Below are positions 1 through 8,045 of a DNA stretch of 25,026 nucleotides, one piece after another; the first letter of the stretch is position 1; every line of letters starts with the position of its first letter. Below the pieces are notes generated by a model. That model made no database searches. It was not told the origin of the DNA and saw nothing but the letters and a program-made list of their open reading frames with translations. Source of the stretch: a virus; IMG/VR virus record IMGVR_UViG_3300033153_004143, positions 1 to 25,026 of that record, one strand, 5' to 3'. Position numbers and translations under genes: made by a program.

Positions 1-12
1 CATTTGGGCCGA

Positions 13-447
13 CTAGTCAGAATAAGCAGATGTAGTTTCGTTATAGTATCTTATTTTAAGATAGCTGGTAGGAGCACGAGCTGCGTCATTACCTGCGGTG
101 TATTCACTATCAACTTCAATATCTTCAGTAGTTATAACAGCATAAGTACCATCTTTAGCTGTAGCTCTATAAAACTTTACTTGATTATATAATATCTTGG
201 TGATTATAGTTCCTTCCTCGTGTGCATTATCAAGAGCGTCTATATTAACTGTGTTAGCCCCTGATACACTAGATATTTTTCTAATCTCTGCCCCATCAGT
301 TTTAGGAGTTCCGACAATAATATAGTCGTTAGCATCTAGTCCCTCATTGTTATAAACAGTCAAAGACGTAGCACTAGAGACAGCACGTTGTTTCATTTGA
401 GCTTTCTCTTGGTCTTCTATCTCTGGTAGTTCTGCTTTTAATAACAT
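13..447 (-). CDS. Putative virion or tail-associated protein, 144 aa
   Basis: No family is firmly recognised. The protein is beta-rich in appearance, and its C-terminal part (YLKIRYYNETTSAYSD) resembles the last strand of fibronectin-III-like modules found in phage tail and fibre proteins. It lies 14 bases downstream of a fibre-like gene in the late operon, which fits a virion role. No Shine-Dalgarno sequence precedes the ATG; the upstream stretch is only A and T rich. The gene ends in TAG, and another ATG lies 9 bases further on at positions 1-3, so the next leftward gene probably starts exactly at the window edge. The function is an inference from position and composition. Confidence 0.6.
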   Translation of the reverse strand: MLLKAELPEIEDQEKAQMKQRAVSSATSLTVYNNEGLDANDYIIVGTPKTDGAEIRKISSVSGANTVNIDALDNAHEEGTIITKILYNQVKFYRATAKDGTYAVITTEDIEVDSEYTAGNDAARAPTSYLKIRYYNETTSAYSD

Positions 448-461
448 ATTAATTATTTAGT

Positions 462-1139
462 TTATGTATGTGCTGGTTCCAACCAACCTACAATGGCTAA
501 TCTTGCTTCACTGATAGCAGCAGCATCAGCATCTAAAACTTCATATTCTAATACTTGGCTAGAATCTAATTCACACCAAAACTGAATGTGTAATCTTAAA
601 GCAGCAGTATGAATACGATAAACACTTACATCTGGGTCACCAGCGTCGGAACTTGACCCATTTGGTCTAAGACCCACAAGAGAACCAACAGTATCATCTT
701 TTATTTGGATTTTTACAAGAGCCGCCACTGCTGTACTACCTACAATCGATGTTAAATCCCAATCAGTCCAAGTGACTTCATCACCATCTTTATTAATATC
801 CCACGATGTGACATCAAGCCTTGATACAAAATTATTTAATACTCCACCAGTTGCTCCCCAACCAGTTTCAGCTATCTTAGTTGGGCCAACAGCATCATCA
901 GCTAACCCAGCTGTTGGTATCTGTCCACTATTTATTATTCCCCCTTCTGCATCACTTGAATGGTCATGGGCAGCATCACTCCAAACTAAATCCCAATCCA
1001 ATTTCTTGGAGTCAGTACCATCATGGTCGTGGCCTATTGTTATACTGGTTATTTCATTTTCCAAAGTTTGCAGTTCATCACGAATAGCTGATGAAGCTAA
1101 TGCTGAACTGTCTGCTGGATTTGTGATATTTCTAGTCAT
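462..1139 (-). CDS. Putative tail fibre or appendage protein, 225 aa
   Basis: The N-terminal third carries two His-Asp clusters (GHDHDGTDSKKL and HDHSSDAEGG), followed by a segment of the type SGQIPTAGLADDAVGPTKI. Such metal-binding-like HxH turns and repeated short strands are common in phage fibre shafts and fibre-associated proteins. The remaining 130 residues look beta-rich and contain no motif I know. The start overlaps the upstream gene by 8 bases. The gene sits at the promoter-distal end of the glycan module, so virion genes flank that module on both sides. The assignment as a fibre is an inference from composition. Confidence 0.55.
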   Translation of the reverse strand: MTRNITNPADSSALASSAIRDELQTLENEITSITIGHDHDGTDSKKLDWDLVWSDAAHDHSSDAEGGIINSGQIPTAGLADDAVGPTKIAETGWGATGGVLNNFVSRLDVTSWDINKDGDEVTWTDWDLTSIVGSTAVAALVKIQIKDDTVGSLVGLRPNGSSSDAGDPDVSVYRIHTAALRLHIQFWCELDSSQVLEYEVLDADAAAISEARLAIVGWLEPAHT

Positions 1140-1404
1140 TTCTAATTTTCTCCTTATTTACACTTGCTCTTGGATAATCATTTGTTTGTACATCTCCGTC
1201 GCTGGAGTACCATATGTCCCATTTTATTCCTGTCTCGTCCCATTTTGTTATGCCATCATCCCAGTATCTTATTTCTACATCCTGCTCTATTGATGTTGCT
1301 TTGGTTGTATCAAATCTGACTGAGCTACCTATATTTGAAGCCCTACTTGTATTTTTACCTACCATACCGCTAGACTTGTTTTCATCAATCGTTACTCGTG
1401 GCAT
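1132..1404 (-). CDS. Small unknown late protein, 90 aa
   Basis: No family is recognised. The protein is hydrophilic, with a Trp-rich middle (RYWDDGITKWDETGIKWDIWYSSDGD) suggesting a compact beta structure. It overlaps the glycosyltransferase gene upstream by 13 bases and the fibre-like gene downstream by 8 bases, so it is translated as part of the same chain. No good Shine-Dalgarno sequence precedes the ATG, which fits translational coupling. A minor virion protein is the most likely role by context only. Confidence 0.6.
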   Translation of the reverse strand: MPRVTIDENKSSGMVGKNTSRASNIGSSVRFDTTKATSIEQDVEIRYWDDGITKWDETGIKWDIWYSSDGDVQTNDYPRASVNKEKIRND

Positions 1405-2282
1405 ATAACTTTATCAGTTTCTTCTAACATTTTGTTAAGGCTGTAATTGCTACTAATGAAATCTCTGTATTCTTTTGGGTTTAAATCTCCTAAAAACATC
1501 TCTACTGCTTCGCTAGGTGTATCAAATACATAATCTCCCCAAATATCTCGTGCCCCATAGAAGTTGTGTACTATTGGTTTTAACCCCTTACACATTGCTT
1601 CAGATGTTACATAAGAAAATGCCTCTTTCTTACTTGTTAATAAATGATAGGATTTATCCTCATACCACTTATCTATATCCTCGACATACTTCTCAATCGT
1701 TACTGGTAAACCCTCACAGAGTTGCTCAAAATATTTCTTGTACCATGTCTCCATATCTTCATCTCCTAACATGTGGAGCGACCAACCTTTATCTTTTTTA
1801 AGCAATTCTCTAAGGATTATTACTGCTAAATCTGGATTTTTACCGTGCCATCTTTTTGAAACCCATGCTATCTTCTTATTCCTTGGGTTAGGATTAAAGC
1901 TAAACTTATTAACATCAACGCCACAAGGAATATGGTAGGTTTTGCAACTAATATCTCCAAGTTCATTTAATACTTTATCTTTAATGTGCTTTGCTACAAA
2001 TATTATATCATCTACTTTATTCCAGTTAACACTCTCATGGTGTCCAACCCAAGCGTCTATATCTATTATCCTTGTAACGATTCTACAATTATGTTCAAAG
2101 TCTTCTCTACTAAATGTCTGGAGGTTATTATCAACTGTTTCAAAATATGCCACATCAGCCCACCTAACCCAGTCTGGCTCATAATATGGCTGTGCCTTTA
2201 CTTCATGACCAAGGCTCTTCCAATGGTCTATCATTGGCTGGCTGAACTTGAATATATATGGGTCAAACACGCATATCTTCAT
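1392..2282 (-). CDS. GT4-like (GT-B fold) glycosyltransferase, 296 aa
   Basis: Proteins of this type transfer a sugar from a nucleotide sugar to a growing glycan or a protein, with retention of configuration. The C-terminal half has the typical GT4 donor-site features: a HIPCGVDVNKF segment near residues 117-127, comparable to the usual IPNGVD, and an E-x7-E pair at E220 and E228 within KKEAFSYVTSEAMCKG. The N-terminal Rossmann-like domain is short, so the protein is smaller than the 350-400 residues usual for GT4. It starts with a 4-base overlap of the zinc-ribbon gene. It is the last enzyme of the glycan module. The family is fairly certain; donor and acceptor cannot be read from the sequence. 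Confidence 0.85.
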   Translation of the reverse strand: MKICVFDPYIFKFSQPMIDHWKSLGHEVKAQPYYEPDWVRWADVAYFETVDNNLQTFSREDFEHNCRIVTRIIDIDAWVGHHESVNWNKVDDIIFVAKHIKDKVLNELGDISCKTYHIPCGVDVNKFSFNPNPRNKKIAWVSKRWHGKNPDLAVIILRELLKKDKGWSLHMLGDEDMETWYKKYFEQLCEGLPVTIEKYVEDIDKWYEDKSYHLLTSKKEAFSYVTSEAMCKGLKPIVHNFYGARDIWGDYVFDTPSEAVEMFLGDLNPKEYRDFISSNYSLNKMLEETDKVICHE

Positions 2283-2488
2283 TTTGGCATTTTAGGAACT
2301 CTCATTCTTAATTTATATTCCCAGTTTTTATCTGAATGATTAACGCTTTCGCTAATATTAGTTTTGTTACCACACCTAACACATTTATCATATCCTATCT
2401 GTTTTGAACCAATCCCTTTACCAACATTATAGGTTAAAAACTCATGCTTCGTTTCTTTGCCACATTTGCTACAAAATTGTTTTTTCAT
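2279..2488 (-). CDS. Small zinc-ribbon protein, 69 aa
   Basis: Two CxxC pairs, CSKC near the N terminus (residues 6-9) and CVRC near residues 36-39, predict a single zinc ribbon. The C-terminal tail is basic (RMRVPKMPK). Nothing indicates an enzyme. The gene lies 2 bases after the deacetylase-like gene and overlaps the GT4 gene by 4 bases, so it is co-translated with glycan enzymes. A role in nucleic-acid binding or as a structural partner of a neighbour are both possible; no specific function can be assigned. Confidence 0.7.
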   Translation of the reverse strand: MKKQFCSKCGKETKHEFLTYNVGKGIGSKQIGYDKCVRCGNKTNISESVNHSDKNWEYKLRMRVPKMPK

Positions 2489-2490
2489 AA

Positions 2491-3063
2491 TTATTTATAC
2501 TTGTTGTTTATATACTTTAATACTTCATCTAGGCATTCTGTATCCTCTGGGTCGTGGTCATGGAAATACATTGTATTAAACTCATCAAATCTTTTATGAC
2601 CTTCTGGGAAATCCATAGAATCCTTCCCTTCAACTATATGGTCTTTATAATACCATTTCATCGGTAGGTTCTCGTTGCTAATCTTTATCCCTAGATTATC
2701 ACATGCTTTTTTTGTCGTTGCATCAGTATGATTCCAAGGTGGATAGAATACTTCTGGTCTTTTGCCGAACAGCACATTAAACCATAGACAACAAGCTGAT
2801 AACTCTGCAAAGGATGTTTCAAAGTCTAGCAGACCGTATTTAACGTGTCTCCAGCCGTGAAGTTGAATATCATAGTTATCTTCCTCTAATAGATACTTGA
2901 CTATATCCTCTTTAGGCCTCCATTGTTCATTGTGAAAGAACTGGATATTGACAGTATGAGTAATGTCATACTTTAGAAATGGCTCGTGAATCTCTTTATA
3001 CTTTTTTAGGTCGTGGCGAAAGTCGAAATCGTCATGCCTAATTACTACATTTTTATCCATCAA
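2491..3063 (-). CDS. Polysaccharide-deacetylase-like (NodB/CE4-type) protein, 190 aa
   Basis: CE4 enzymes remove acetyl groups from N-acetylated sugars with a metal held by Asp-His-His. The matching motifs are all visible in order: RHDDFD (residues 9-14) for the TFDDG motif, HGWRH (H69, H73) for the H-x3-H metal ligands, YPPWN (107-111) for the RxPxW-type groove, and FHDHD (167-171) near the C terminus for the last His motif. The second Asp of motif 1 and both His are present, so activity is plausible. At 190 residues it is a minimal version. It overlaps the GT2 gene upstream by 11 bases. Its substrate may be the glycan built by its neighbours; this is inference. Confidence 0.78.
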   Translation of the reverse strand: MMDKNVVIRHDDFDFRHDLKKYKEIHEPFLKYDITHTVNIQFFHNEQWRPKEDIVKYLLEEDNYDIQLHGWRHVKYGLLDFETSFAELSACCLWFNVLFGKRPEVFYPPWNHTDATTKKACDNLGIKISNENLPMKWYYKDHIVEGKDSMDFPEGHKRFDEFNTMYFHDHDPEDTECLDEVLKYINNKYK

Positions 3064-3811
3064 TTAACTCCTCCCACTTCTTATATCTTTCTTCTTCAGA
3101 AGAATCATTAGAAAACTTTCTCATGTGATATACATGTGGTACCTGTTCTACCTCATTAGCAATATGAACTGCTTTGTATGGTTTTCTTGGTCGATGTATC
3201 TCGCTGGTCTCTAATTGCTTGCAGAGACAGGCTCCTGTTCCCCAATGTCCCCCAGCAACAGAATAAATAAAATTAGAAAAACTCAATCTAGCATATCTTC
3301 TCAGTGGCTCCATATTCCATAGGGCAAAAGAGGGACTAATCCATGAATAATTTATTTTGCCATTATTGTCACAAAAGAAATCGCCTATCGTTGCTCCTAC
3401 TGAATAAATATTTTCTGAGTCTTTATTAAACTCCTCCAAATATTGCTCTATACTTCCCTCTTCAGTAATTCTTATATCACTATCCATTGTTAACATTAAA
3501 TCAGTCTTAACATGAGGTAATACTCTATCAAGAGTAAAGCCATGACCCATATGATTCTTGAACAACAATAACTGAGTATTGGGAAGATTTTTTAATTTCT
3601 CTACATCAAGGTCTTTTCTCTCTTTAGCATTATGAGCATCCCTATTGTACGCAGAGTTATAAACCTCATGGCCACTTTCATCTAGTGTCCCATCATCAGC
3701 TAGAATAACCTTAATATCAGGATAATACTTATGAAAATTAACTACCGCACCTCTTGCTAAACGACAAGCCATCCAATTACAAATTACGCAGGTTATATCA
3801 CTTTTGTCCAT
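3053..3811 (-). CDS. GT2-like (GT-A fold) glycosyltransferase, 252 aa, CNWM type
   Basis: The GT-A nucleotide-binding half is visible: the N terminus DITCVICNWMACRLARGAV, an ADDG turn (residues 38-41), and the metal-binding DSD (110-112) after the hydrophobic strand TDLMLTM. The C-terminal part contains VAGGHWGTGACL, which may be part of the acceptor site. The N terminus closely resembles that of the gene at 5965-6600 (shared CNWM and a following AV-x2-F), so the two are probably paralogues from a duplication within the module. It overlaps the methyltransferase gene upstream by 14 bases. The family is likely; the sugar transferred is unknown. Confidence 0.78.
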   Translation of the reverse strand: MDKSDITCVICNWMACRLARGAVVNFHKYYPDIKVILADDGTLDESGHEVYNSAYNRDAHNAKERKDLDVEKLKNLPNTQLLLFKNHMGHGFTLDRVLPHVKTDLMLTMDSDIRITEEGSIEQYLEEFNKDSENIYSVGATIGDFFCDNNGKINYSWISPSFALWNMEPLRRYARLSFSNFIYSVAGGHWGTGACLCKQLETSEIHRPRKPYKAVHIANEVEQVPHVYHMRKFSNDSSEEERYKKWEELIDG

Positions 3812-4361
3812 GTACTGCTATCATTGAATGTTTATTTCCCTCGTAAGCGAAGGATATATCTAAAATCTTGTATTTTCCCATTATCTCTAATATTGGCTTT
3901 CTATGTGATTTACAACACTCACCTCCACTACACAAGTTTGTTCCATGGCCACCTTGTCCGAAACCCTGCCCATCTTGGTAACCTGGGTAAACTATTAAAG
4001 CTCTGCCATCTGGTTTAAGCATTCTATAAATCTCATCTGCCATTTCCTGAGTATAATCTAGAAACTCATATACTCCTATCATATAGATACCATCAAACCT
4101 ATCACTTGGTATTTCTGGACACTCCTGTATATCAGCTGTATAGGTTGGGTTTAAGTTGGAATCTTTCTCTAGTGTTTCAAACTTGCAAAGTCTTTCGACA
4201 TTATTAAACAGACTGCTATAATCCCAAAATATGTGCGTTCCTATCTCTAAAATCCTATCCCCACTTTTAAAGGTTCTAGCGAACTCTGGCATTTTCTTTC
4301 TGTTAAGAAATTCTCTACCAGGCGTAATAGTCTTACTAAAATTGTGATAATAATCCATCAT
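3798..4361 (-). CDS. Class I SAM-dependent methyltransferase, 187 aa
   Basis: The Rossmann-type methyltransferase pattern is clear: motif I GDRILEIGTH (34-43), a post-I acidic strand around FETLEKD, motif IV-like DRFDGIYMIGVYEFL, and the helix-strand EIYRMLKPDGRALIVYPG typical of Methyltransf_11 proteins. A loop GQGFGQGGHG followed by CSGGECC is unusual and may bind a metal or the substrate. It starts inside the preceding methyltransferase gene (26-base overlap). In this context it may O-methylate a sugar, but a protein or small-molecule acceptor cannot be excluded. Confidence 0.8.
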   Translation of the reverse strand: MMDYYHNFSKTITPGREFLNRKKMPEFARTFKSGDRILEIGTHIFWDYSSLFNNVERLCKFETLEKDSNLNPTYTADIQECPEIPSDRFDGIYMIGVYEFLDYTQEMADEIYRMLKPDGRALIVYPGYQDGQGFGQGGHGTNLCSGGECCKSHRKPILEIMGKYKILDISFAYEGNKHSMIAVHGQK

Positions 4362-4902
4362 ACTTTACTACTTGGCTCAAGCCTTTATTTTCTATTAATC
4401 TATCTTTATCGAAACTTTCGTCTATTGCCCTTTTCACTTCATCTAGGTTATTGTAATCGTGGAAGATGAAATGTCCGCTTACATATGTTTTCCACCTATC
4501 TATCTCTTTCTTAGTATGTTCATATTCATGACTTGAATCTATATTGACTAAATCTACTCTTCCTGGTGGTTCGAACTTTAACGAATCATCTATTAATATT
4601 TCCAAGTTTTTGATTTGGTACCTTTCTTTTATATCACTCAATTTTTTGATATATTCATCATCTGTACCCATTTTCTCGTGGAAGTTCCCGTGTCTAAAAC
4701 TATTTTCTCTTACATCTAATGATATAACCTTTGATGATGGGCTTGCTAATGACAGGATAAATGCTGAAAACCCTGTACCAGTTCCAAAATCTACTATCAA
4801 TCCATCTTTTACCTTAGAAGCATACTTGACAAGCAATTCTCTATCACCTGCTGATATGTTAGATGATAACTGTTCTTTGAATAATTCTTCTATCTTGCCC
4901 AT
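4336..4902 (-). CDS. Class I SAM-dependent methyltransferase (Methyltransf_24-like), 188 aa
   Basis: Motif I is GLIVDFGTGTGFSAF (34-48), followed by the acidic strand KVISLDVREN. The stretch DLVNIDSSHEYEHTKKEID then WKTYVSGHFIFHDY matches the pattern of Methyltransf_24 enzymes, in which the D-x-x-H-x-Y region and the later HDY coordinate a metal for O-methylation. Relatives often act on sugars or on rhamnosyl and cephalosporin-type acceptors. It overlaps the kinase-methyltransferase fusion by 13 bases, making three methyltransferase domains in a row. The fold is secure; sugar O-methylation is an inference from family and context. Confidence 0.82.
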   Translation of the reverse strand: MGKIEELFKEQLSSNISAGDRELLVKYASKVKDGLIVDFGTGTGFSAFILSLASPSSKVISLDVRENSFRHGNFHEKMGTDDEYIKKLSDIKERYQIKNLEILIDDSLKFEPPGRVDLVNIDSSHEYEHTKKEIDRWKTYVSGHFIFHDYNNLDEVKRAIDESFDKDRLIENKGLSQVVKYDGLLSQF

Positions 4903-5984
4903 ATCACTGGCCTATTGAATAAATCTTTTGTTTCCCCGACTTCATTAACCTCTTCAAAATTTCTCTTAATCTCTTTAATAATTTTTTCATCATCATCTCT
5001 ACAATTACCTTCATATATTAATAAATCTTTAACAAACTTCTTTACGAAACTCGGATAACCTATATGCATACCCATAGATAGGAACAATACTATATCGAAT
5101 TTATCAATCCCCACCATATCTGATATTGTCTTATGGGTAGCTTTTTTCAGGTCAACTCCATAGTAATCTATATTGAAATAACCTAGGAAGTTAGATAATT
5201 TTCTGGCAGTATCTGCTCGTTCTGGTAGTTCTAAACCAACAACTCTTTTTGCCCCTTGTTCTTCAGCATAATTGCAGAACGCTCCAGCAGAACAACCAAT
5301 ATCTAATACTGTTTTGCCCTCGAAATCTATCTTATCGAGACCTAATGCTTTTATACGGTGCTCGTTATCTCGTCTACCTTTTAACTCTATCTCTGGAAAC
5401 TCTTGGTAGCTTCCTGGAGGGTGCCAGTTACATACTCCATCAACTTCTTTTCTCAATACATCTTCATAATCATCTTTGAATCTAAAGCTTTGGAAATCAA
5501 TCCATTTACCATCCATTTCATTTTTCACTCTCCAATCGTGGTAATATATCTTAATACGATTTTCAGTGGCTATAGTTTCAATTTTACTCATAATCTCTTT
5601 AGATGGTTCAGCATGCTGTTGTATTTCATTCTCCTCTCCAAACTTTCCAAGATAATCGGTAACGTGTGCCCAATAGTCATTTACTCTTATTATCCCATAT
5701 ACCCTTGGTGCCAAATCATTTATCCAGTAAATGTTCTGTATTTTCGTTGCCTCAAGTAGTAGTGAACCATTTTCATTACTAGGTCCCCACCAAGCCTTTT
5801 CTATATCATCAGACTTTTCTCTCATTACCTTTAGACAAATTTTATCCCTGTCAAAATCGTTCTTTATCTGTCTCAACCCTTTGGTATAAATAAACGAATG
5901 GACACCATTACCATGAATATGTAGATTATGCCTTTTTATCTGGTCTGGCTCTTCTAACCTAATCTTATACTGGCGAATGTTCAT
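4890..5984 (-). CDS. Kinase-like domain fused to a SAM-dependent methyltransferase, 364 aa
   Basis: The N-terminal half (about 1-175) looks like a degenerate protein-kinase-like fold: a strand ICLKVMR offering K52, a helix with E78, a segment WINDLAPRVYGI, a hinge-like HVTDYLG, then YYHDWRVKN (D150, N155) and WIDFQSF (D163) in the places of the catalytic HxD...N and DFG motifs. The C-terminal half (about 210-364) is a class I methyltransferase with motif I GKTVLDIGCSAGAF (223-236) and acidic GLE about 20 residues later. Kinase-methyltransferase proteins such as WbdD of E. coli O9 cap polymannose O-antigen with methyl phosphate; the domain order there is reversed. The methyltransferase call is strong, the kinase call moderate, the capping role speculative. 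It overlaps the upstream GT2 by 20 bases. Confidence 0.75.
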   Translation of the reverse strand: MNIRQYKIRLEEPDQIKRHNLHIHGNGVHSFIYTKGLRQIKNDFDRDKICLKVMREKSDDIEKAWWGPSNENGSLLLEATKIQNIYWINDLAPRVYGIIRVNDYWAHVTDYLGKFGEENEIQQHAEPSKEIMSKIETIATENRIKIYYHDWRVKNEMDGKWIDFQSFRFKDDYEDVLRKEVDGVCNWHPPGSYQEFPEIELKGRRDNEHRIKALGLDKIDFEGKTVLDIGCSAGAFCNYAEEQGAKRVVGLELPERADTARKLSNFLGYFNIDYYGVDLKKATHKTISDMVGIDKFDIVLFLSMGMHIGYPSFVKKFVKDLLIYEGNCRDDDEKIIKEIKRNFEEVNEVGETKDLFNRPVIWAR

Positions 5985-6600
5985 AGTAATAATTTATTGG
6001 GAACTCTTTAATTGAATATCCTCTCGTTCTTAGCTCGTGTACATATCCTGTCCCAGCTTCTAACCCAGTTCCAGAAGGAACTTTATCATTGTACGGGTGG
6101 AAATATATTATTTCCCCATCATCAGTATATTGGATAGACTTGAAACTTAGTTTGAACTTTCTTGCTAAGTCTGCTCTATACAAAACTGCGTGGTTAGATA
6201 TCTTAGGAAAATCACTATGTTGTGTCTTACCTAATCCTACCGCTGATACCATTTCTTCTGGTATCATTTTCTCTAAAAAACCGCCTTTTTTAAATATTAT
6301 GTCCGAATCAAATAGGAAAAACCACTTAGTATTTATATGTTTCACTCCCTCGTTTATTGCCCCACCATGACTAAGATGTTCTCCACAATCTACGAATTCT
6401 CCTAAGTCTTCCAACTTAGAAGTATCCAAATCAATATCGGACGGCCTACTAGAAAAATATCCTCCAGCTATAGAATTGTTAGGACCATCATTAACTATGA
6501 TTAAAGGTACGTCGCTATAAAATTGCCTAAAACTGTTAACAGCATTTTTTGTACGTTCAGCAGTCATCCAATTACACACCATCGCTGTTATGTCATTCAT
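5965..6600 (-). CDS. GT2-like (GT-A fold) glycosyltransferase, 211 aa, CNWM type
   Basis: The N terminus DITAMVCNWMTAERTKNAV is followed by a strand ending in IIVNDGP (34-40) and the metal-binding DSD (98-100) after KWFFLF. A further acidic segment YTDDGEIIYFHPYND may contribute to the active site. It is a short GT-A domain with no membrane segment, so a cytoplasmic enzyme. It shares its N-terminal pattern with the protein at 3053-3811 and is probably its paralogue. It overlaps the upstream GT2 gene by 8 bases. Sugar donor and acceptor are unknown. Confidence 0.78.
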   Translation of the reverse strand: MNDITAMVCNWMTAERTKNAVNSFRQFYSDVPLIIVNDGPNNSIAGGYFSSRPSDIDLDTSKLEDLGEFVDCGEHLSHGGAINEGVKHINTKWFFLFDSDIIFKKGGFLEKMIPEEMVSAVGLGKTQHSDFPKISNHAVLYRADLARKFKLSFKSIQYTDDGEIIYFHPYNDKVPSGTGLEAGTGYVHELRTRGYSIKEFPINYYYEHSPV

Positions 6601-7345
6601 ATCCCTTTACCTTGTCTGGACTGGGAGGGATATGTGAAACCTCATTATGACCATGGTCTTCTGGCCTGCACTCCTTTGGATAACCCCACGGGTCTGTTTC
6701 ATTATTTCCAAATAAGTGATGACATTTCACATTTCTCGCCCAACCTACTTTATATCCTCTTTCTCTTATCTTTTCTGATATATACAACTCTTCATGTCCT
6801 CTTTTTTGTCTAAACTCTTCGCTATCTATTTCTTCTAAATTGTCTCTCCAACCACCTATATCTTTAACTAATTTAGTATCCATTATCCTGCAATAACCAG
6901 GAACGTGTCCATACTCAACAATATCGTCTTTCTCCCCCTCGAATATATTTCCTGAACCTATAAGTATTTGTGGTCTTAATGCTATAGCCTTGTATTCTTT
7001 ATTTTTGTCCATTAAATCTACTAGTCTGCCTAACCACGCTTTCTCTGGCAAGATATCGTTATCAGTAGAAACGTGGTACTTTGTTTTAACATAATCTAGT
7101 CCTACATTCTTAGCATATTCTAGCCCATAGTTTTTCTCTAATAGCATTAGCAAGTCTAGCTTTTTGTTTGAATACATATCCCATAGTAGTTCTTTTGTTT
7201 CTTTATCACTACCATTATCAATAACTATAAGTCTATGTGGCCAGCCAGTATTATTTTGTATAGCTTCAATACTTCGTCTAGTAAAATCTGGGCGGTTCCA
7301 GGTAATCATACTTATGTCAACTGGTCTAATCTTCTTTTTGCTCAT
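6593..7345 (-). CDS. Family 2 glycosyltransferase, 250 aa
   Basis: A typical GT2 sequence: DISMITWNRPDFTRRSIEAI at the start, the nucleotide-binding VIDNGSDKET (41-50), the segment NYGLEYAKNVGLDYV, and DND (95-97) as the DxD metal site. The region GHEELYISEKIRERGYKVGW matches the ED-x-D/L-x-R acceptor-base region of GT2 enzymes. No transmembrane segment is present. The start overlaps the dehydrogenase-like gene by 20 bases. This is the most canonical glycosyltransferase of the module together with the one at 8045-8800. Confidence 0.88.
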   Translation of the reverse strand: MSKKKIRPVDISMITWNRPDFTRRSIEAIQNNTGWPHRLIVIDNGSDKETKELLWDMYSNKKLDLLMLLEKNYGLEYAKNVGLDYVKTKYHVSTDNDILPEKAWLGRLVDLMDKNKEYKAIALRPQILIGSGNIFEGEKDDIVEYGHVPGYCRIMDTKLVKDIGGWRDNLEEIDSEEFRQKRGHEELYISEKIRERGYKVGWARNVKCHHLFGNNETDPWGYPKECRPEDHGHNEVSHIPPSPDKVKGYE

Positions 7346-8045
7346 AATCTTCTAATATTTTTAAATACTTATGTGGCATACTTTTACTTAACATATCTCT
7401 ATTAGGTATCAGGCAATGCCCACCTATTTCTTTGCTTTCTGGTGGGTCCAAAATGTATCTCTTGAACTGCGGTAACCCTAACTTAGAATACAGGATGTTG
7501 TAATCTATGTCGTATTTCTGATTATAGTTATATGGCATTCCTAACTTCTCTGACCATTCCCCCTCCATCTCTGCCCAAGCTATATTCCATAGATACTTTG
7601 TGGTACTTCTCAACTTTAGATATTCAGTAAATCTCGAGTCTGCCAACGATATTACTCTCATGTCAGCTTCTCTAAAAAATTTTTCTGCTAGAGCTAACGA
7701 CAGTTTATCTTTACAACCCAACCATCTTCTCCACTCTTTCATAGATGTTTCTAGGTTTGGATGTTTCCCTTCAATCGGAGAATGAATAACATTTTTCCCT
7801 ATCTTTCTGCAGGTACCAATATCAGTTGTAGAATGTACAATAGTTATCGTCGGACTATATTCATTTATATACTCTTTAGTAATTTCAACAAACTTGTCAG
7901 AGTATGGATAACAAATATTCAATACATCTATATCTTCATCAATTTCTATCTGTTCAATATCTCTTTGAAACACCTCGTGATAATCAGATAAATATTCTGC
8001 TAATGCTGACCCAATTTCTCCCGTGCCAATAATTAATGTTTTCAT
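7326..8045 (-). CDS. Short UDP-sugar-dehydrogenase-like NAD-binding protein, 239 aa
   Basis: The N terminus has a dinucleotide-binding Rossmann motif GTGEIG (7-12). Near the C terminus the segment GGHCLIP (208-214, C211) resembles the GGHCIPVD/GGSCFPKD motif that holds the catalytic Cys of UDP-glucose and UDP-ManNAc 6-dehydrogenases, which oxidise a nucleotide sugar to its uronic acid. Those enzymes have about 400-430 residues in two Rossmann domains and a helix; this one is little more than half that, so the C-terminal UDP-binding domain appears to be missing. A prephenate-dehydrogenase-like or 6-phosphogluconate-dehydrogenase-like oxidoreductase is the alternative. It shares a 1-base overlap with the GT2 gene upstream. 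NAD binding is likely; the reaction is uncertain. Confidence 0.65.
   Translation of the reverse strand: MKTLIIGTGEIGSALAEYLSDYHEVFQRDIEQIEIDEDIDVLNICYPYSDKFVEITKEYINEYSPTITIVHSTTDIGTCRKIGKNVIHSPIEGKHPNLETSMKEWRRWLGCKDKLSLALAEKFFREADMRVISLADSRFTEYLKLRSTTKYLWNIAWAEMEGEWSEKLGMPYNYNQKYDIDYNILYSKLGLPQFKRYILDPPESKEIGGHCLIPNRDMLSKSMPHKYLKILEDYEQKED

Noticed and set aside
13-15. TAG stop of the leftmost gene as a recoded sense codon
   Set aside because: The C terminus looks slightly short for a fibronectin-like strand, but several other genes (for example those ending at 1132, 4336, 4890) end in TAG at tight overlapping junctions, and reading through 1132 soon meets TGA. Standard code fits.
772-1293. 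173-codon plus-strand open frame opposite fibre-like genes
   Set aside because: Runs against the late operon across two overlapping genes and resembles no protein; shadow.
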